From Bacteroidales bacterium UBA1736 (GTDB taxonomy: Bacteria; Bacteroidota; Bacteroidia; Bacteroidales; UBA932): a DNA stretch of 13,006 nt. Positions 1-6,449 of the stretch are shown here, piece by piece (positions within the stretch are counted from its first letter, which is position 1; every line of letters begins with the position of its first letter). Made by a program: the position numbers and the translations under genes. Below the pieces are notes generated by a model. That model did no database searches and was not told the DNA's origin. It was given only the letters and a program-made list of their open reading frames with translations. The stretch is taken from the NCBI GenBank assembly GCA_002315825.1, contig DCIC01000116.1, positions 1 through 13,006 on the forward strand, read 5' to 3'.

Positions 1-110
1 GCGCCGGTCGCCATCAAGATTAGCAAACTAATCTCATGCTGCCCCTCGACTTGCATGTGTTAAGCCTGAAGCTAGCGTTCATCCTGAGCCAGGATCAAAC
101 TCTTCTTTGT
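1..110 (-). rRNA. rrs: 16S ribosomal RNA, 5' end (partial)
   Basis: Read on the minus strand, this is the first ~110 nt of small-subunit rRNA. The universal 8F/27F primer site (AGAGTTTGATCCTGGCTCAG) lies at 103-84, followed by the conserved GATGAACGCTAGC and the ACACATGCAAGTCGA block. The segment ends within the GGCGACCGGCGC block after a short V1 hairpin (GATTAG/CTAATC). The 5' end is put at about 110 by alignment with E. coli numbering, where the primer-site A is position 8. The GGGGCAGCA segment and the run into GATGGCGACC are typical of Bacteroidales. The rest of the rrn operon lies to the left, outside the window. Confidence 0.97.
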
Positions 111-250
111 ATAAATTTTTTTCTCTTAGCTTGTCCTGACGCCTTACTCTTAAATTAAAGAAATCAACGCTCTCGATTCATTTTGTTCTCGGTACTTTGT
201 TGTACTTTCTTTCCAATATTTTCAATGAGCCTCGCCTTTTCTCAAAAGCG
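111..250 (-). other. rrn operon transcribed leader
   Basis: This is the stretch between the inferred rRNA start (about 249-250, some 7 nt after the -7 box) and the mature 16S 5' end. It has no credible protein gene. On the minus strand it has a repeated AAAGTAC (in GAAAGTACAACAAAGTACCG) and a boxA-like TCTTTAA at 161-155, which fits an antitermination/processing leader. The plus-strand reading frame starting at 183 runs antisense through this leader and is not a real N-terminus. The leader assignment follows from position; the boxA call is tentative. Confidence 0.6.
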
Positions 251-255
251 GACTG

Positions 256-286
256 CAAAGATAGGGCTTTTTTTATTCCCGCCAAA
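256..286 (-). promoter_or_regulatory. rrn promoter, Bacteroidetes sigma-ABfr type
   Basis: On the minus strand a -33 TTTG (286-283), a 19-bp spacer and a -7 TATCTTTG (263-256) match the Bacteroidetes consensus TTTG / TAnnTTTG essentially perfectly. The DNA just upstream on that strand (about 287-310) is A/T-tract rich, like an UP element, as expected for a strong rRNA promoter. It is about 146 nt upstream of the mature 16S end. Confidence 0.85.
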
Positions 287-315
287 CTTTTTCAACAATT
301 TTTTTAGGAAAAGTG

Positions 316-323
316 TAACTTTG
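316..323 (+). promoter_or_regulatory. candidate -7 box for the CHR transporter operon
   Basis: TAACTTTG matches TAnnTTTG exactly and lies 16 bp before the ATG at 339. The region 19-21 bp further upstream is T-rich (CTTTTTC) but has no clean TTTG, so the -33 element is poor. If used, it would give a very short 5' UTR of about 9 nt. It lies 30 bp beyond the -33 box of the divergent rrn promoter. Confidence 0.45.
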
Positions 324-338
324 AGAAAAATAAATCAT

Positions 339-899
339 ATGGAGAGACGTAAAAATAATCCCACCTCCCTATGGGCTCTTTTCTGGGAATTCACCAAGAT
401 AGGTGCGTTCACAATTGGAGGCGGTTATATGATGGTACCTGCAATGCAAGATGCTGTCAGCAGGAAAGGATGGCTTCGCGATGAGGAGCTGACTGACATT
501 GTAGCCATTTCTCAAAGTGCGCCGGGGCTTCTCGCCGTCAATATGTCCATTTTCACGGGCTACAGGCTCCGTGGGGCAAAGGGAAGCGTAGCCGCCGCTG
601 CAGGAAGCGTCATTGCTCCGTTCCTGATTATCCTGATTATAGCAATGATGTTCACAAACTTTCAGGAGAATCACTATGTACAAGCCTTTTTTAATGGGGT
701 AAGACCCGCCTCAGTCGGCATTATCGCCGCCTATGGAATAAAACTCAGCAGATACAACAAGACCCGCTGGTGGGCCTGGGCCATAACGGTCTGCACTCTC
801 GTTTTGATTATTTTCCTTAGGGTGTCGCCAATATATATTCTTTTGACACTCATTATCTTCTCTTTAGCAATAGCCTGGTGGAGGCAGGAGAAGAAATGA
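339..899 (+). CDS. Chromate transporter (CHR) family protein, half-size subunit 1
   Basis: A 186-aa polytopic membrane protein with one CHR domain (Pfam PF02417). The family hallmark FTIGGGYMMVP is at residues 24-34, AISQSAPGLLAVN at 56-68 and the second conserved block GVRPASVGII at 120-129, followed by hydrophobic C-terminal segments. Full-length ChrA has two such domains; here they are split over two genes, as in the short-chain CHR pairs of Bacillus subtilis, whose halves work together with opposite topology. The ATG at 339 is chosen because homology starts just after it; 52 extra codons further upstream would cross the rrn leader and promoter. The stop overlaps the next start (ATGA at 896-899). 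Characterised ChrA proteins export chromate, but many CHR homologues have no proven substrate, so the true cargo in this likely anaerobe is open. Note PGL where the partner has PGP. Confidence 0.88.
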   Translation: MERRKNNPTSLWALFWEFTKIGAFTIGGGYMMVPAMQDAVSRKGWLRDEELTDIVAISQSAPGLLAVNMSIFTGYRLRGAKGSVAAAAGSVIAPFLIILIIAMMFTNFQENHYVQAFFNGVRPASVGIIAAYGIKLSRYNKTRWWAWAITVCTLVLIIFLRVSPIYILLTLIIFSLAIAWWRQEKK

Positions 900-1501
900 T
901 GGATGTATCCTCTCTGTTGCTGCAACTATTCACAACCTTCTTCATCATAGGATTGTTTACCTTTGGAGGAGGATATGCAATTATGTCCTTGATTCAGAGT
1001 CAAGTCGTATTTTCCAAAGAGTGGATTAGTGAAAGCACATTCACCAATATCGTAGCTATATCACAAGTCACTCCGGGTCCGGTCGGGCTTAACTGCTCCA
1101 CATACGTAGGATACGAAGTGATGCAAAGCGCCGGGTTCAATCATCTATTCGGCATTCTTGGCTCCTTCACCGCGTCAATGGCCGTTATCCTTCCATCTTT
1201 TTTGGTAGTGCTCATCCTTGCAAGAATTTATTCCAAATTTCATGAAACCTCGATTTTTCAAGGCGTCATGAACTCGATAAAGCCGGCAGTGGCAGGAATG
1301 ATTGGAGCCGCTTCTCTGGGATTGATACTGCGCATCTCCTTACAAGGAGCGGTCCCCGAAATATCCCTGCTGAGAGATAATTTCCCGGATTGGAAGAGCT
1401 GGATCATCTTCGCAGGGGCATTTGCCGCCTCTGTTTGCGAAAAAGCCAGTCCTTTTATCCTACTCGGAGCTGCCGGAATTCTCGGACTTTTATTATATTA
1501 G
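896..1501 (+). CDS. Chromate transporter (CHR) family protein, half-size subunit 2
   Basis: A 201-aa membrane protein with the second CHR domain. FTFGGGYAIM is at residues 21-30, AISQVTPGPVGLN at 54-66 and the mid-domain SIKPAVAGMIG at 127-137, then C-terminal hydrophobic segments. The start is set at ATG 896, which overlaps the stop of subunit 1 by four bases (ATGA) and has a good GGAG Shine-Dalgarno at 887-890, unusual in this phylum. An upstream GTG at 878 is in frame but less likely. The overlap implies translational coupling and equal stoichiometry, consistent with a heterodimeric transporter. Membership of the family is clear; the chromate substrate is inherited from characterised proteobacterial members and is not shown by the sequence. 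Confidence 0.88.
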   Translation: MMDVSSLLLQLFTTFFIIGLFTFGGGYAIMSLIQSQVVFSKEWISESTFTNIVAISQVTPGPVGLNCSTYVGYEVMQSAGFNHLFGILGSFTASMAVILPSFLVVLILARIYSKFHETSIFQGVMNSIKPAVAGMIGAASLGLILRISLQGAVPEISLLRDNFPDWKSWIIFAGAFAASVCEKASPFILLGAAGILGLLLY

Positions 1502-1529
1502 CATCAGAAAACACAAATGCTGTAATATT

Positions 1530-3203
1530 ATGAAAAAAACATTTCTTTGTGCAGTTGTCACTTTGCTCTCACTCGCATCAACAGCAAAGACGCCTGCTGA
1601 AATCAGTATCATCCCTCGTCCTCAGAGCGTAGAAGTGCTCAAGGGGCAGTTCAAGATTATTGGCGCTACGGTCAACTGCGATCAATCCTTCGATACTCAG
1701 AGCCAGAAAGCCGCATCCATATTCACCAATCAGCTCACTATTGCCACCGGCAGGACCAGCACTTTCGCTTGCAATCCAGGGATCGCTGATGCGGCCGCAT
1801 CAGGTAAGATAAAGGGAATTGTATTTCTGAAGGACAACTCTCTCGCAGCTGAAGAATATAGCATAGAGGCCAACTCAAAGACCGTAACCATCAAGGCTTC
1901 CGAGTTCCACGGTGTTCTTTATGCCATCCAGACCATCAAGCAACTCCTCCCTGCCGAGATTTACAGCAAGACCTCAAACGAGAATATTGATTGGGTTATG
2001 CCTTGCGTAGTCATCAAGGACAAGCCTCGTTTCGCATACAGAGGAATGCATCTGGACGTTTCAAGACATTTCTTCGATGTGGTCGAAGTCAAGAAATTCC
2101 TTGACATCATGGCCACATTCAAGATGAACAAACTCCACTGGCATCTTTCTGATGATCAGGGATGGAGAATTGAGATAAAGAAATATCCCCTCCTTACAGA
2201 GATTGGATCAGTCAGGACCGGCACCTGCATAGGCAAAGATTTCAAGAGCGATGACGGCATCCCCTACGGAGGATTCTACACTCAGGAAGAAGCCAAGGAG
2301 ATAATCAAGTACGCAGACAACCTTGGAATAACAGTCATTCCCGAGATTGACCTCCCCGGGCATATGCTGGCAGCACTCGCCGCATATCCCCAGTATGGTT
2401 GCACAGGCGGTCCCTATGAAGTATGGCACAGATGGGGCATATCAAATCAGGTTCTCTGTCCCGGAAAGGAAATCACATTCGGTTTTCTTCAGGATATCCT
2501 CGGTGAAATTGCAGACCTCTTCCCATCAGAATACATTCATATCGGAGGAGACGAGTGCCCCAAGACAGAATGGGAGAATTGTCCCGAATGTCAAGCCCTT
2601 ATCGCAAAACTCGGGCTCAAAGACACAGAGAAGGCTACTGCAGAACAGTATCTTCAAAACTATGTAACAAACAGAATGCAGAAATTCCTCGAAACAAAGG
2701 GCAAGAAAATAATCGGATGGGATGAGATTCTGGAAGGTGACCTTGATGAAGGGGCGACAGTAATGTCCTGGAGAGGTGTCAAGGGTGGAATTGAAGCGTC
2801 AAAACGCGGTTTCGACGTCATTATGACCCCCAATACTTACTTCTATTTTGACTATTATCAGACAAAGGATAAAGATAAGGCCCCCCTCGCAATCGGCGGC
2901 TACCTTCCTCTTGAGAAGGTCTATGAGTATGAGCCCTCCGATGGCATTGACCCCGAATCATTCAAGCACGTCACCGGATGTCAGGCCAATCTCTGGACGG
3001 AGTATATCACAAGCAATGAACATCTTGAGTATATGCTTCTGCCCCGTATGTTCGCCCTCACAGAGATTCAATGGTGCAATCCCGCAGACAAGAATTATGA
3101 CCGATTCAAGGCTGATGTAGCCAACCACGAGTTCAAAGTTCTCGACATCCTTGGATATTCATACTGCAAGGAGATTTTGGGAGACCCCAGTCTCAACAAA
3201 TAA
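1530..3203 (+). CDS. Secreted beta-N-acetylhexosaminidase, GH20
   Basis: A 557-aa exo-glycosidase that should remove terminal beta-linked GlcNAc/GalNAc from glycans in the periplasm or at the surface. A Sec signal peptide (MKKTFLCAVVTLLSLASTA) begins at the ATG at 1530. A GH20b N-terminal domain follows (about 25-160, with IIPRPQSVEV near its start). The catalytic TIM barrel starts at YRGMHLDVSRHFF, with substrate-binding Arg171, and includes KLHWHLSDDQGWR and the hallmark HIGGDECPK, where Asp341-Glu342 are the catalytic pair of substrate-assisted hydrolysis. Length is ordinary for a minimal two-domain GH20; no lipobox or carbohydrate-binding module is seen. The gene starts 28 bp after the CHR pair and no TAnnTTTG box is visible in the gap, so it may be co-transcribed with them. 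It ends tail-to-tail with the EamA gene. Likely substrates are host mucin or N-glycans, or recycled peptidoglycan; the sequence does not decide between them. Confidence 0.95.
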   Translation: MKKTFLCAVVTLLSLASTAKTPAEISIIPRPQSVEVLKGQFKIIGATVNCDQSFDTQSQKAASIFTNQLTIATGRTSTFACNPGIADAAASGKIKGIVFLKDNSLAAEEYSIEANSKTVTIKASEFHGVLYAIQTIKQLLPAEIYSKTSNENIDWVMPCVVIKDKPRFAYRGMHLDVSRHFFDVVEVKKFLDIMATFKMNKLHWHLSDDQGWRIEIKKYPLLTEIGSVRTGTCIGKDFKSDDGIPYGGFYTQEEAKEIIKYADNLGITVIPEIDLPGHMLAALAAYPQYGCTGGPYEVWHRWGISNQVLCPGKEITFGFLQDILGEIADLFPSEYIHIGGDECPKTEWENCPECQALIAKLGLKDTEKATAEQYLQNYVTNRMQKFLETKGKKIIGWDEILEGDLDEGATVMSWRGVKGGIEASKRGFDVIMTPNTYFYFDYYQTKDKDKAPLAIGGYLPLEKVYEYEPSDGIDPESFKHVTGCQANLWTEYITSNEHLEYMLLPRMFALTEIQWCNPADKNYDRFKADVANHEFKVLDILGYSYCKEILGDPSLNK

Positions 3204-3222
3204 TCAATTTTGATTCAATCAC

Positions 3223-4104
3223 TTATACTTCTCGGTGTCCCTTAAGTTCAGCAAGGCCGACGCCGAGAAGTATCATTATACTGCCTAGAACTGAAAGCAC
3301 CGTAACCTTCTCGCCAAGAATAATAATAGACCCGATCATTGTAAACAAGGGATTGAGATAGATATAGTACGATGATTTGATGGCGCCGAGATTCCTTATG
3401 ACAAGATTCCAGAAGACATAGCAGAGAAGCGAGGCAAAAAGGCCCAAAAAAAGAATGTTCCCAAGTACCTTTGCACTGAGCAGAACGGACAATTCAGACT
3501 TCCACCCGGTCATTGCCAGGACAGGAAGGATTGTCAGCATTCCGTAGATAAAGATCTTACGGCTTATAAAGGCAGAATCGTACTGCTTCAAAAGATCGTT
3601 GGAAGACAGCGTGTATATAGCCCAAGACATAGAAGCGGCCATAGCCAAGACATCACCTATTATACCCATCTGGAAAGACTCCTGCCCGCAGAAAGATATC
3701 AAGGCAATTCCGCACAGTGCCAGCAGACCGGCCACGATAACTCTCAGAGAAGGCATCTTCTTTATCAGCATCGAATAAAGCAAAGTCGTCATTAAAGGAG
3801 TAGTGCAAACAATGAATGATACATTTCCTGCACCAGTATAGGTCAAGGCCGTGTTTTCCGACCAGAAATACAAAGATCCGCCACTTATTCCCAATAGGCA
3901 CATCAGGAGTTCATCCTTCAGATTCCGAGCGAACAGTTGAAAGGAATGACGGGAAAATTGATAACACATAATTCCTAAATATGCCAGGGCGAAACGCAAA
4001 ACAAAAATCTCCACCGGCATAAGTCCGGAGAGCAATAACACTTTTGTCGATATGAAGGTCGAACCCCATATCGCCATTATCACAATTGCAAGAAGATGAT
4101 ACAT
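3223..4104 (-). CDS. EamA/DMT-family transporter
   Basis: A 293-aa inner-membrane protein with about ten hydrophobic helices arranged as two EamA repeats of five. The first repeat opens with AIWGSTFISTKVLL and the second carries AMAASMSWAIYTLSSN. The C-terminal LGEKVTVLSVLGSIMILLGV is the typical last-helix signature of drug/metabolite transporters. Length matches the family norm (280-310 aa). These proteins export small metabolites or amino acids, but the substrate cannot be read from sequence. The ATG at 4104 directly precedes the first helix. A matching promoter is found at 4143-4173. The gene converges with GH20, leaving 19 bp between stops and no strong terminator visible in that gap. 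Confidence 0.9.
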   Translation of the reverse strand: MYHLLAIVIMAIWGSTFISTKVLLLSGLMPVEIFVLRFALAYLGIMCYQFSRHSFQLFARNLKDELLMCLLGISGGSLYFWSENTALTYTGAGNVSFIVCTTPLMTTLLYSMLIKKMPSLRVIVAGLLALCGIALISFCGQESFQMGIIGDVLAMAASMSWAIYTLSSNDLLKQYDSAFISRKIFIYGMLTILPVLAMTGWKSELSVLLSAKVLGNILFLGLFASLLCYVFWNLVIRNLGAIKSSYYIYLNPLFTMIGSIIILGEKVTVLSVLGSIMILLGVGLAELKGHREV

Positions 4105-4142
4105 CCAACAATTTCTATTATTTCAAAACAGAAAAATTCGCG

Positions 4143-4173
4143 CAAATCTACGAAGAATAATGTATTATCGAAA
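4143..4173 (-). promoter_or_regulatory. promoter of the EamA transporter gene
   Basis: On the minus strand TAGATTTG (4150-4143) fits the -7 consensus TAnnTTTG. A near-match TTTC (4173-4170) stands in for the -33 TTTG, with a 19-bp spacer. The predicted transcript would start near 4136, giving a leader of about 32 nt before the ATG at 4104. Confidence 0.6.
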
Positions 4174-4196
4174 TGACTCACGGGTAAATACTAGGC

Positions 4197-4220
4197 GAGC
4201 CCCGATTCACATCGGAGCCC
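4197..4220. repeat. 10-bp inverted repeat / hairpin with 4-nt loop
   Basis: GAGCCCCGAT (4197-4206) faces ATCGGAGCCC (4211-4220) across TCAC. On the minus strand the RNA is GGGCUCCGAU-GUGA-AUCGGGGCUC: ten pairs including two G-U wobbles, closed by a GNRA-type GUGA tetraloop. No U-run follows on either strand, so it is not a classical intrinsic terminator. It sits between the end of the cyclophilin gene and the EamA promoter. It may be a transcript 3'-end stabiliser or one copy of a dispersed palindrome. Confidence 0.6.
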
Positions 4221-4248
4221 GTAGCAATTCTAACCTAAAATTTAACCT

Positions 4249-4269
4249 ATGAAAAAACTATTCGGTTAG
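4249..4269 (+). other. Orphan translation start with 6-codon ORF (possible gene remnant)
   Basis: The plus strand reads TTTAACCT followed by ATG AAA AAA CTA TTC GGT TAG, encoding MKKLFG. A TTTAACCT-ATGAAAAAA context is what a Bacteroidales signal-peptide gene start looks like, yet the frame stops at once. It could be the decayed head of a lost gene, a leader peptide or chance. The same bases on the minus strand form a weak AACTA/TAGTT hairpin followed by T residues. No plus-strand promoter is seen upstream, and nothing gene-like follows before the cyclophilin stop. Confidence 0.2.
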
Positions 4270-4273
4270 TTAA
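4252..4273 (-). terminator. weak candidate terminator after the cyclophilin gene
   Basis: On the minus strand, about 25 nt after the cyclophilin stop codon, AACTA (4273-4269) pairs with TAGTT (loop ACCGAA) and the T-run TTTTTT (4257-4252) follows immediately. The stem is only five A/T-rich pairs, so termination here would be inefficient. A further strong hairpin at 4197-4220 lies downstream. Together they may end the flippase-cyclophilin transcript. Confidence 0.3.
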
Positions 4274-4298
4274 TAGCAATGTCCGTGCCAAAACTCGA

Positions 4299-4979
4299 TT
4301 ATTGAGCAAGATTCACGGAAATAATTTGCACATCTTGAACTGGACAGTCCCTTCCGTTTGTTTCAACTTCTGCAATCTTGTCGATTACCTCAAAGCCCTC
4401 AATTGTCTCTCCGAAAACCGTGTATTCGCCATCCAACTGAGCACAACTTTGCTCATTCTGGACAAGATAGAACTGTGAGCCGGATGAAGCTTTCATAGGA
4501 TTGGCAGCATCGCCGCGTCTTGCTGCAGCAATTGCGCCTTTCTTATGGACATACTCCGGGACAAACTCTGCAGGGACCGTATAGTCAGGACCACCTGTTC
4601 CATATTTGGGTGCATTCTCGGGATTTCTGGTCAGAGGGTCACCTCCCTGAATCATAAAGCCATTGATGACTCTATGAAAGAGAAGGCCATCATAATAGCC
4701 CGACAAAGCAAGCTTCGCGAAATTCTCACGATGCTTGGGTGTTCCGCTATAAAGTTTAATTCTGATTGTTCCGAGGCTGGTGACCATATCAAAAACCGGT
4801 TCCTCGGGAAGGGTCTGCAATTGTGCCATAACATCAATTTGTTTAAGTGAATCGAGACGAGCCTGTTGTGCTGCTGCAGCGGCAGCCTCATCTTCAGAGC
4901 TATTTGCGCCTCCACCGCAGCTGGACGCAACTGATACAAGAAGGCCAAGGGCCATAATGAGTAATAAAGATTTTTTCAT
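4299..4979 (-). CDS. Cyclophilin-type peptidyl-prolyl cis-trans isomerase, lipoprotein
   Basis: A 226-aa predicted lipoprotein that catalyses proline cis-trans isomerisation during folding of envelope proteins. The lipoprotein signal MKKSLLLIMALGLLVSVASSC puts the lipidated cysteine at residue 21; it is followed by GGG and an Ala/Glu-rich linker (29-40) with a likely short helix. The cyclophilin domain spans about 62-225: active-site FHRVINGFMIQGGD at 101-114 (Arg103 is the expected catalytic arginine), SSGSQFYLVQ at 165-174, and a late GEYTVFGETIEGFEVIDKI. The ATG at 4979 is preferred over an in-frame ATG 39 nt upstream because the signal peptide begins there. The start overlaps the flippase stop (ATGA), so the two are translationally coupled. 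The residue after Cys21 is Gly, not Asp; whether it reaches the outer surface is not decided by sequence. Confidence 0.93.
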   Translation of the reverse strand: MKKSLLLIMALGLLVSVASSCGGGANSSEDEAAAAAAQQARLDSLKQIDVMAQLQTLPEEPVFDMVTSLGTIRIKLYSGTPKHRENFAKLALSGYYDGLLFHRVINGFMIQGGDPLTRNPENAPKYGTGGPDYTVPAEFVPEYVHKKGAIAAARRGDAANPMKASSGSQFYLVQNEQSCAQLDGEYTVFGETIEGFEVIDKIAEVETNGRDCPVQDVQIISVNLAQ

Positions 4980-6421
4980 ATCAAAGATTTTTTGATTTCC
5001 TTCAAAACAAAAATACAATACAAAAGAAGCAAGATGCTCTCAATGACCATCTTCAAGACAACTGACATCTCAGAAGGCAAGAAATGGGATATCAACAGCA
5101 TTATGACGGCAAGAACGACATAAAACGCTATCACACGCCATTCATAATGAATCTCCATATGCTTCCGACCGATAAAGAGGCTCATCAGCATCGCGACTCC
5201 ATATCCTGCAAAGCCTCCCCAAGCGCAAGCCCAATAACCATACTTGGGGATAAACAATACGTTGACAGTTATCATCACCGAAGCTCCCACTGCGCTCATT
5301 ATCGCTCCCCAGTATGTCTTGTCAGATAATTTATACCAGAATGAGAGATTGAAATATACTCCCATAAATATTTCTGCAAGCATAACAATCGGAATGACCT
5401 CCAGTCCCTCCCAATAATCACTCTTGACAAAATGCTTCAGAACAGGCATATAGAACATCACGGCCAGATAGGCAAGGACTGTAAATATTATGAAATATTT
5501 CATTCCCGCGGCCAAAGTCTCAGGACTGTCCTTCCCTCTGCTGCCAAATACAATAGGTTCGTATGCATACCTGAAGGCTTGTACGAGCAAGCTCATTATC
5601 ATTGCAATCTTGACACAGGCTCCGTATATTCCGAGCTGGACTTTTCCCTCTGCCCCGGGCATCAAATAAGGGAAAAGTATCTTGTCTGCCACCTGATTGA
5701 GAATTCCGACCAGACTGAAGAGAAGCAGAGGCCAGGAATATTTGAGCATCCTCTTTGCCAAATCCTTGTCAAAACCATAGCTGATACCTGCAATCTCCTT
5801 TGAGAATCCAAAAAAGACAATGAGGGCACACAAGAGATTGGCAAAGAAAATCAATCCCACTCCGTAATCAAAATATTGGAAAATGCCGGACAATGCAGGG
5901 ATTGAAGGCATCACCAGGAAAATAAACAAATTCAGAAGGACATTGGGAATGATAAAGGCAAACTTGAGCAGCATAAACTTAACAGGTCTGCCCTGCTGTC
6001 TCAGGCGGGAGAACATAATGGCCTGAAAAGCGTCGCAGGATACAATGACAGCCATACAAGCTATGTACTCCGGATGCTGCCCGTATCCCATCACGGTGGA
6101 GACAGGCGACAAGCAAATCATTATGACCGCCAGAAACACCAGGCATACCAGTCCAACAAGCCTCAGAGATGTACTGTACACCATATCACTGTTCTCCCCT
6201 TCTTTGTTTGAAAAGCGGAACAAGGTGGTCTCCATACCAAAAGTCAGCAAGGCGAGAATTAAGGCCGTATATGCGTACAAATTGGAAACAATCCCATAGC
6301 CTCCGCTCTCGGCGGATATCCGGTAAGTATGAATAGGGACGAGCAGATAGTTGAGAAATCTCCCGACTATACTGCTCATCCCATAGATAGCTGTATCTTT
6401 TGCAAGCGCTTTCAGATTCAT
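4976..6421 (-). CDS. Oligosaccharide flippase family protein (Wzx-like, MOP superfamily)
   Basis: A 481-aa inner-membrane protein, hydrophobic throughout, consistent with about 12-14 transmembrane helices. The N-terminal AIYGMSSIVGRFLNYLLVPIH is the characteristic first-helix motif of the polysaccharide biosynthesis/Wzx group, followed by helix 2 with GGYGIVSNLYAY and a charged TLFRF. Such proteins flip undecaprenyl-linked glycan precursors across the inner membrane for O-antigen, capsule or other surface glycans. No glycosyltransferase, Wzy or Wzz gene is nearby, so this is an isolated flippase, as Bacteroidales genomes often have outside capsule loci. The ATG at 6421 lies 28 bp after the esterase stop. 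A TATTTTTG (6436-6429) resembles a -7 box but would give a leaderless mRNA and has no -33 partner. The 3' end overlaps the cyclophilin start. A peptidoglycan (MurJ-like) or MATE-drug role is less likely. Confidence 0.88.
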   Translation of the reverse strand: MNLKALAKDTAIYGMSSIVGRFLNYLLVPIHTYRISAESGGYGIVSNLYAYTALILALLTFGMETTLFRFSNKEGENSDMVYSTSLRLVGLVCLVFLAVIMICLSPVSTVMGYGQHPEYIACMAVIVSCDAFQAIMFSRLRQQGRPVKFMLLKFAFIIPNVLLNLFIFLVMPSIPALSGIFQYFDYGVGLIFFANLLCALIVFFGFSKEIAGISYGFDKDLAKRMLKYSWPLLLFSLVGILNQVADKILFPYLMPGAEGKVQLGIYGACVKIAMIMSLLVQAFRYAYEPIVFGSRGKDSPETLAAGMKYFIIFTVLAYLAVMFYMPVLKHFVKSDYWEGLEVIPIVMLAEIFMGVYFNLSFWYKLSDKTYWGAIMSAVGASVMITVNVLFIPKYGYWACAWGGFAGYGVAMLMSLFIGRKHMEIHYEWRVIAFYVVLAVIMLLISHFLPSEMSVVLKMVIESILLLLYCIFVLKEIKKSLI

Positions 6422-6449
6422 AGTGCTGCAAAAATAGCAAAAAATGTAC

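Noticed and set aside
183..338. An N-terminal extension of the first CHR protein back to an ATG at 183
   Set aside because: The extra 52 codons run antisense through the rrn leader and across both promoters, and carry no CHR homology.
878..895. GTG at 878 as start of the second CHR gene
   Set aside because: The ATG at 896 has a good GGAG five bases upstream and the ATGA overlap with the preceding gene.
339..1501. Chromate resistance determinant
   Set aside because: The CHR family is certain, but no chrB-like regulator or other resistance gene is present and the substrate is unproven, so only the family name is used.
3202..3215. AATCAA/TTGATT inverted repeat between the convergent GH20 and EamA genes as terminator
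   Set aside because: Only two bases separate the arms, too few for a loop, and the pairs are weak.
6429..6436. TATTTTTG as flippase promoter -7 box
   Set aside because: It would put the transcription start at the ATG and there is no TTTG 19-21 bp upstream; likely chance in A/T-rich spacer.
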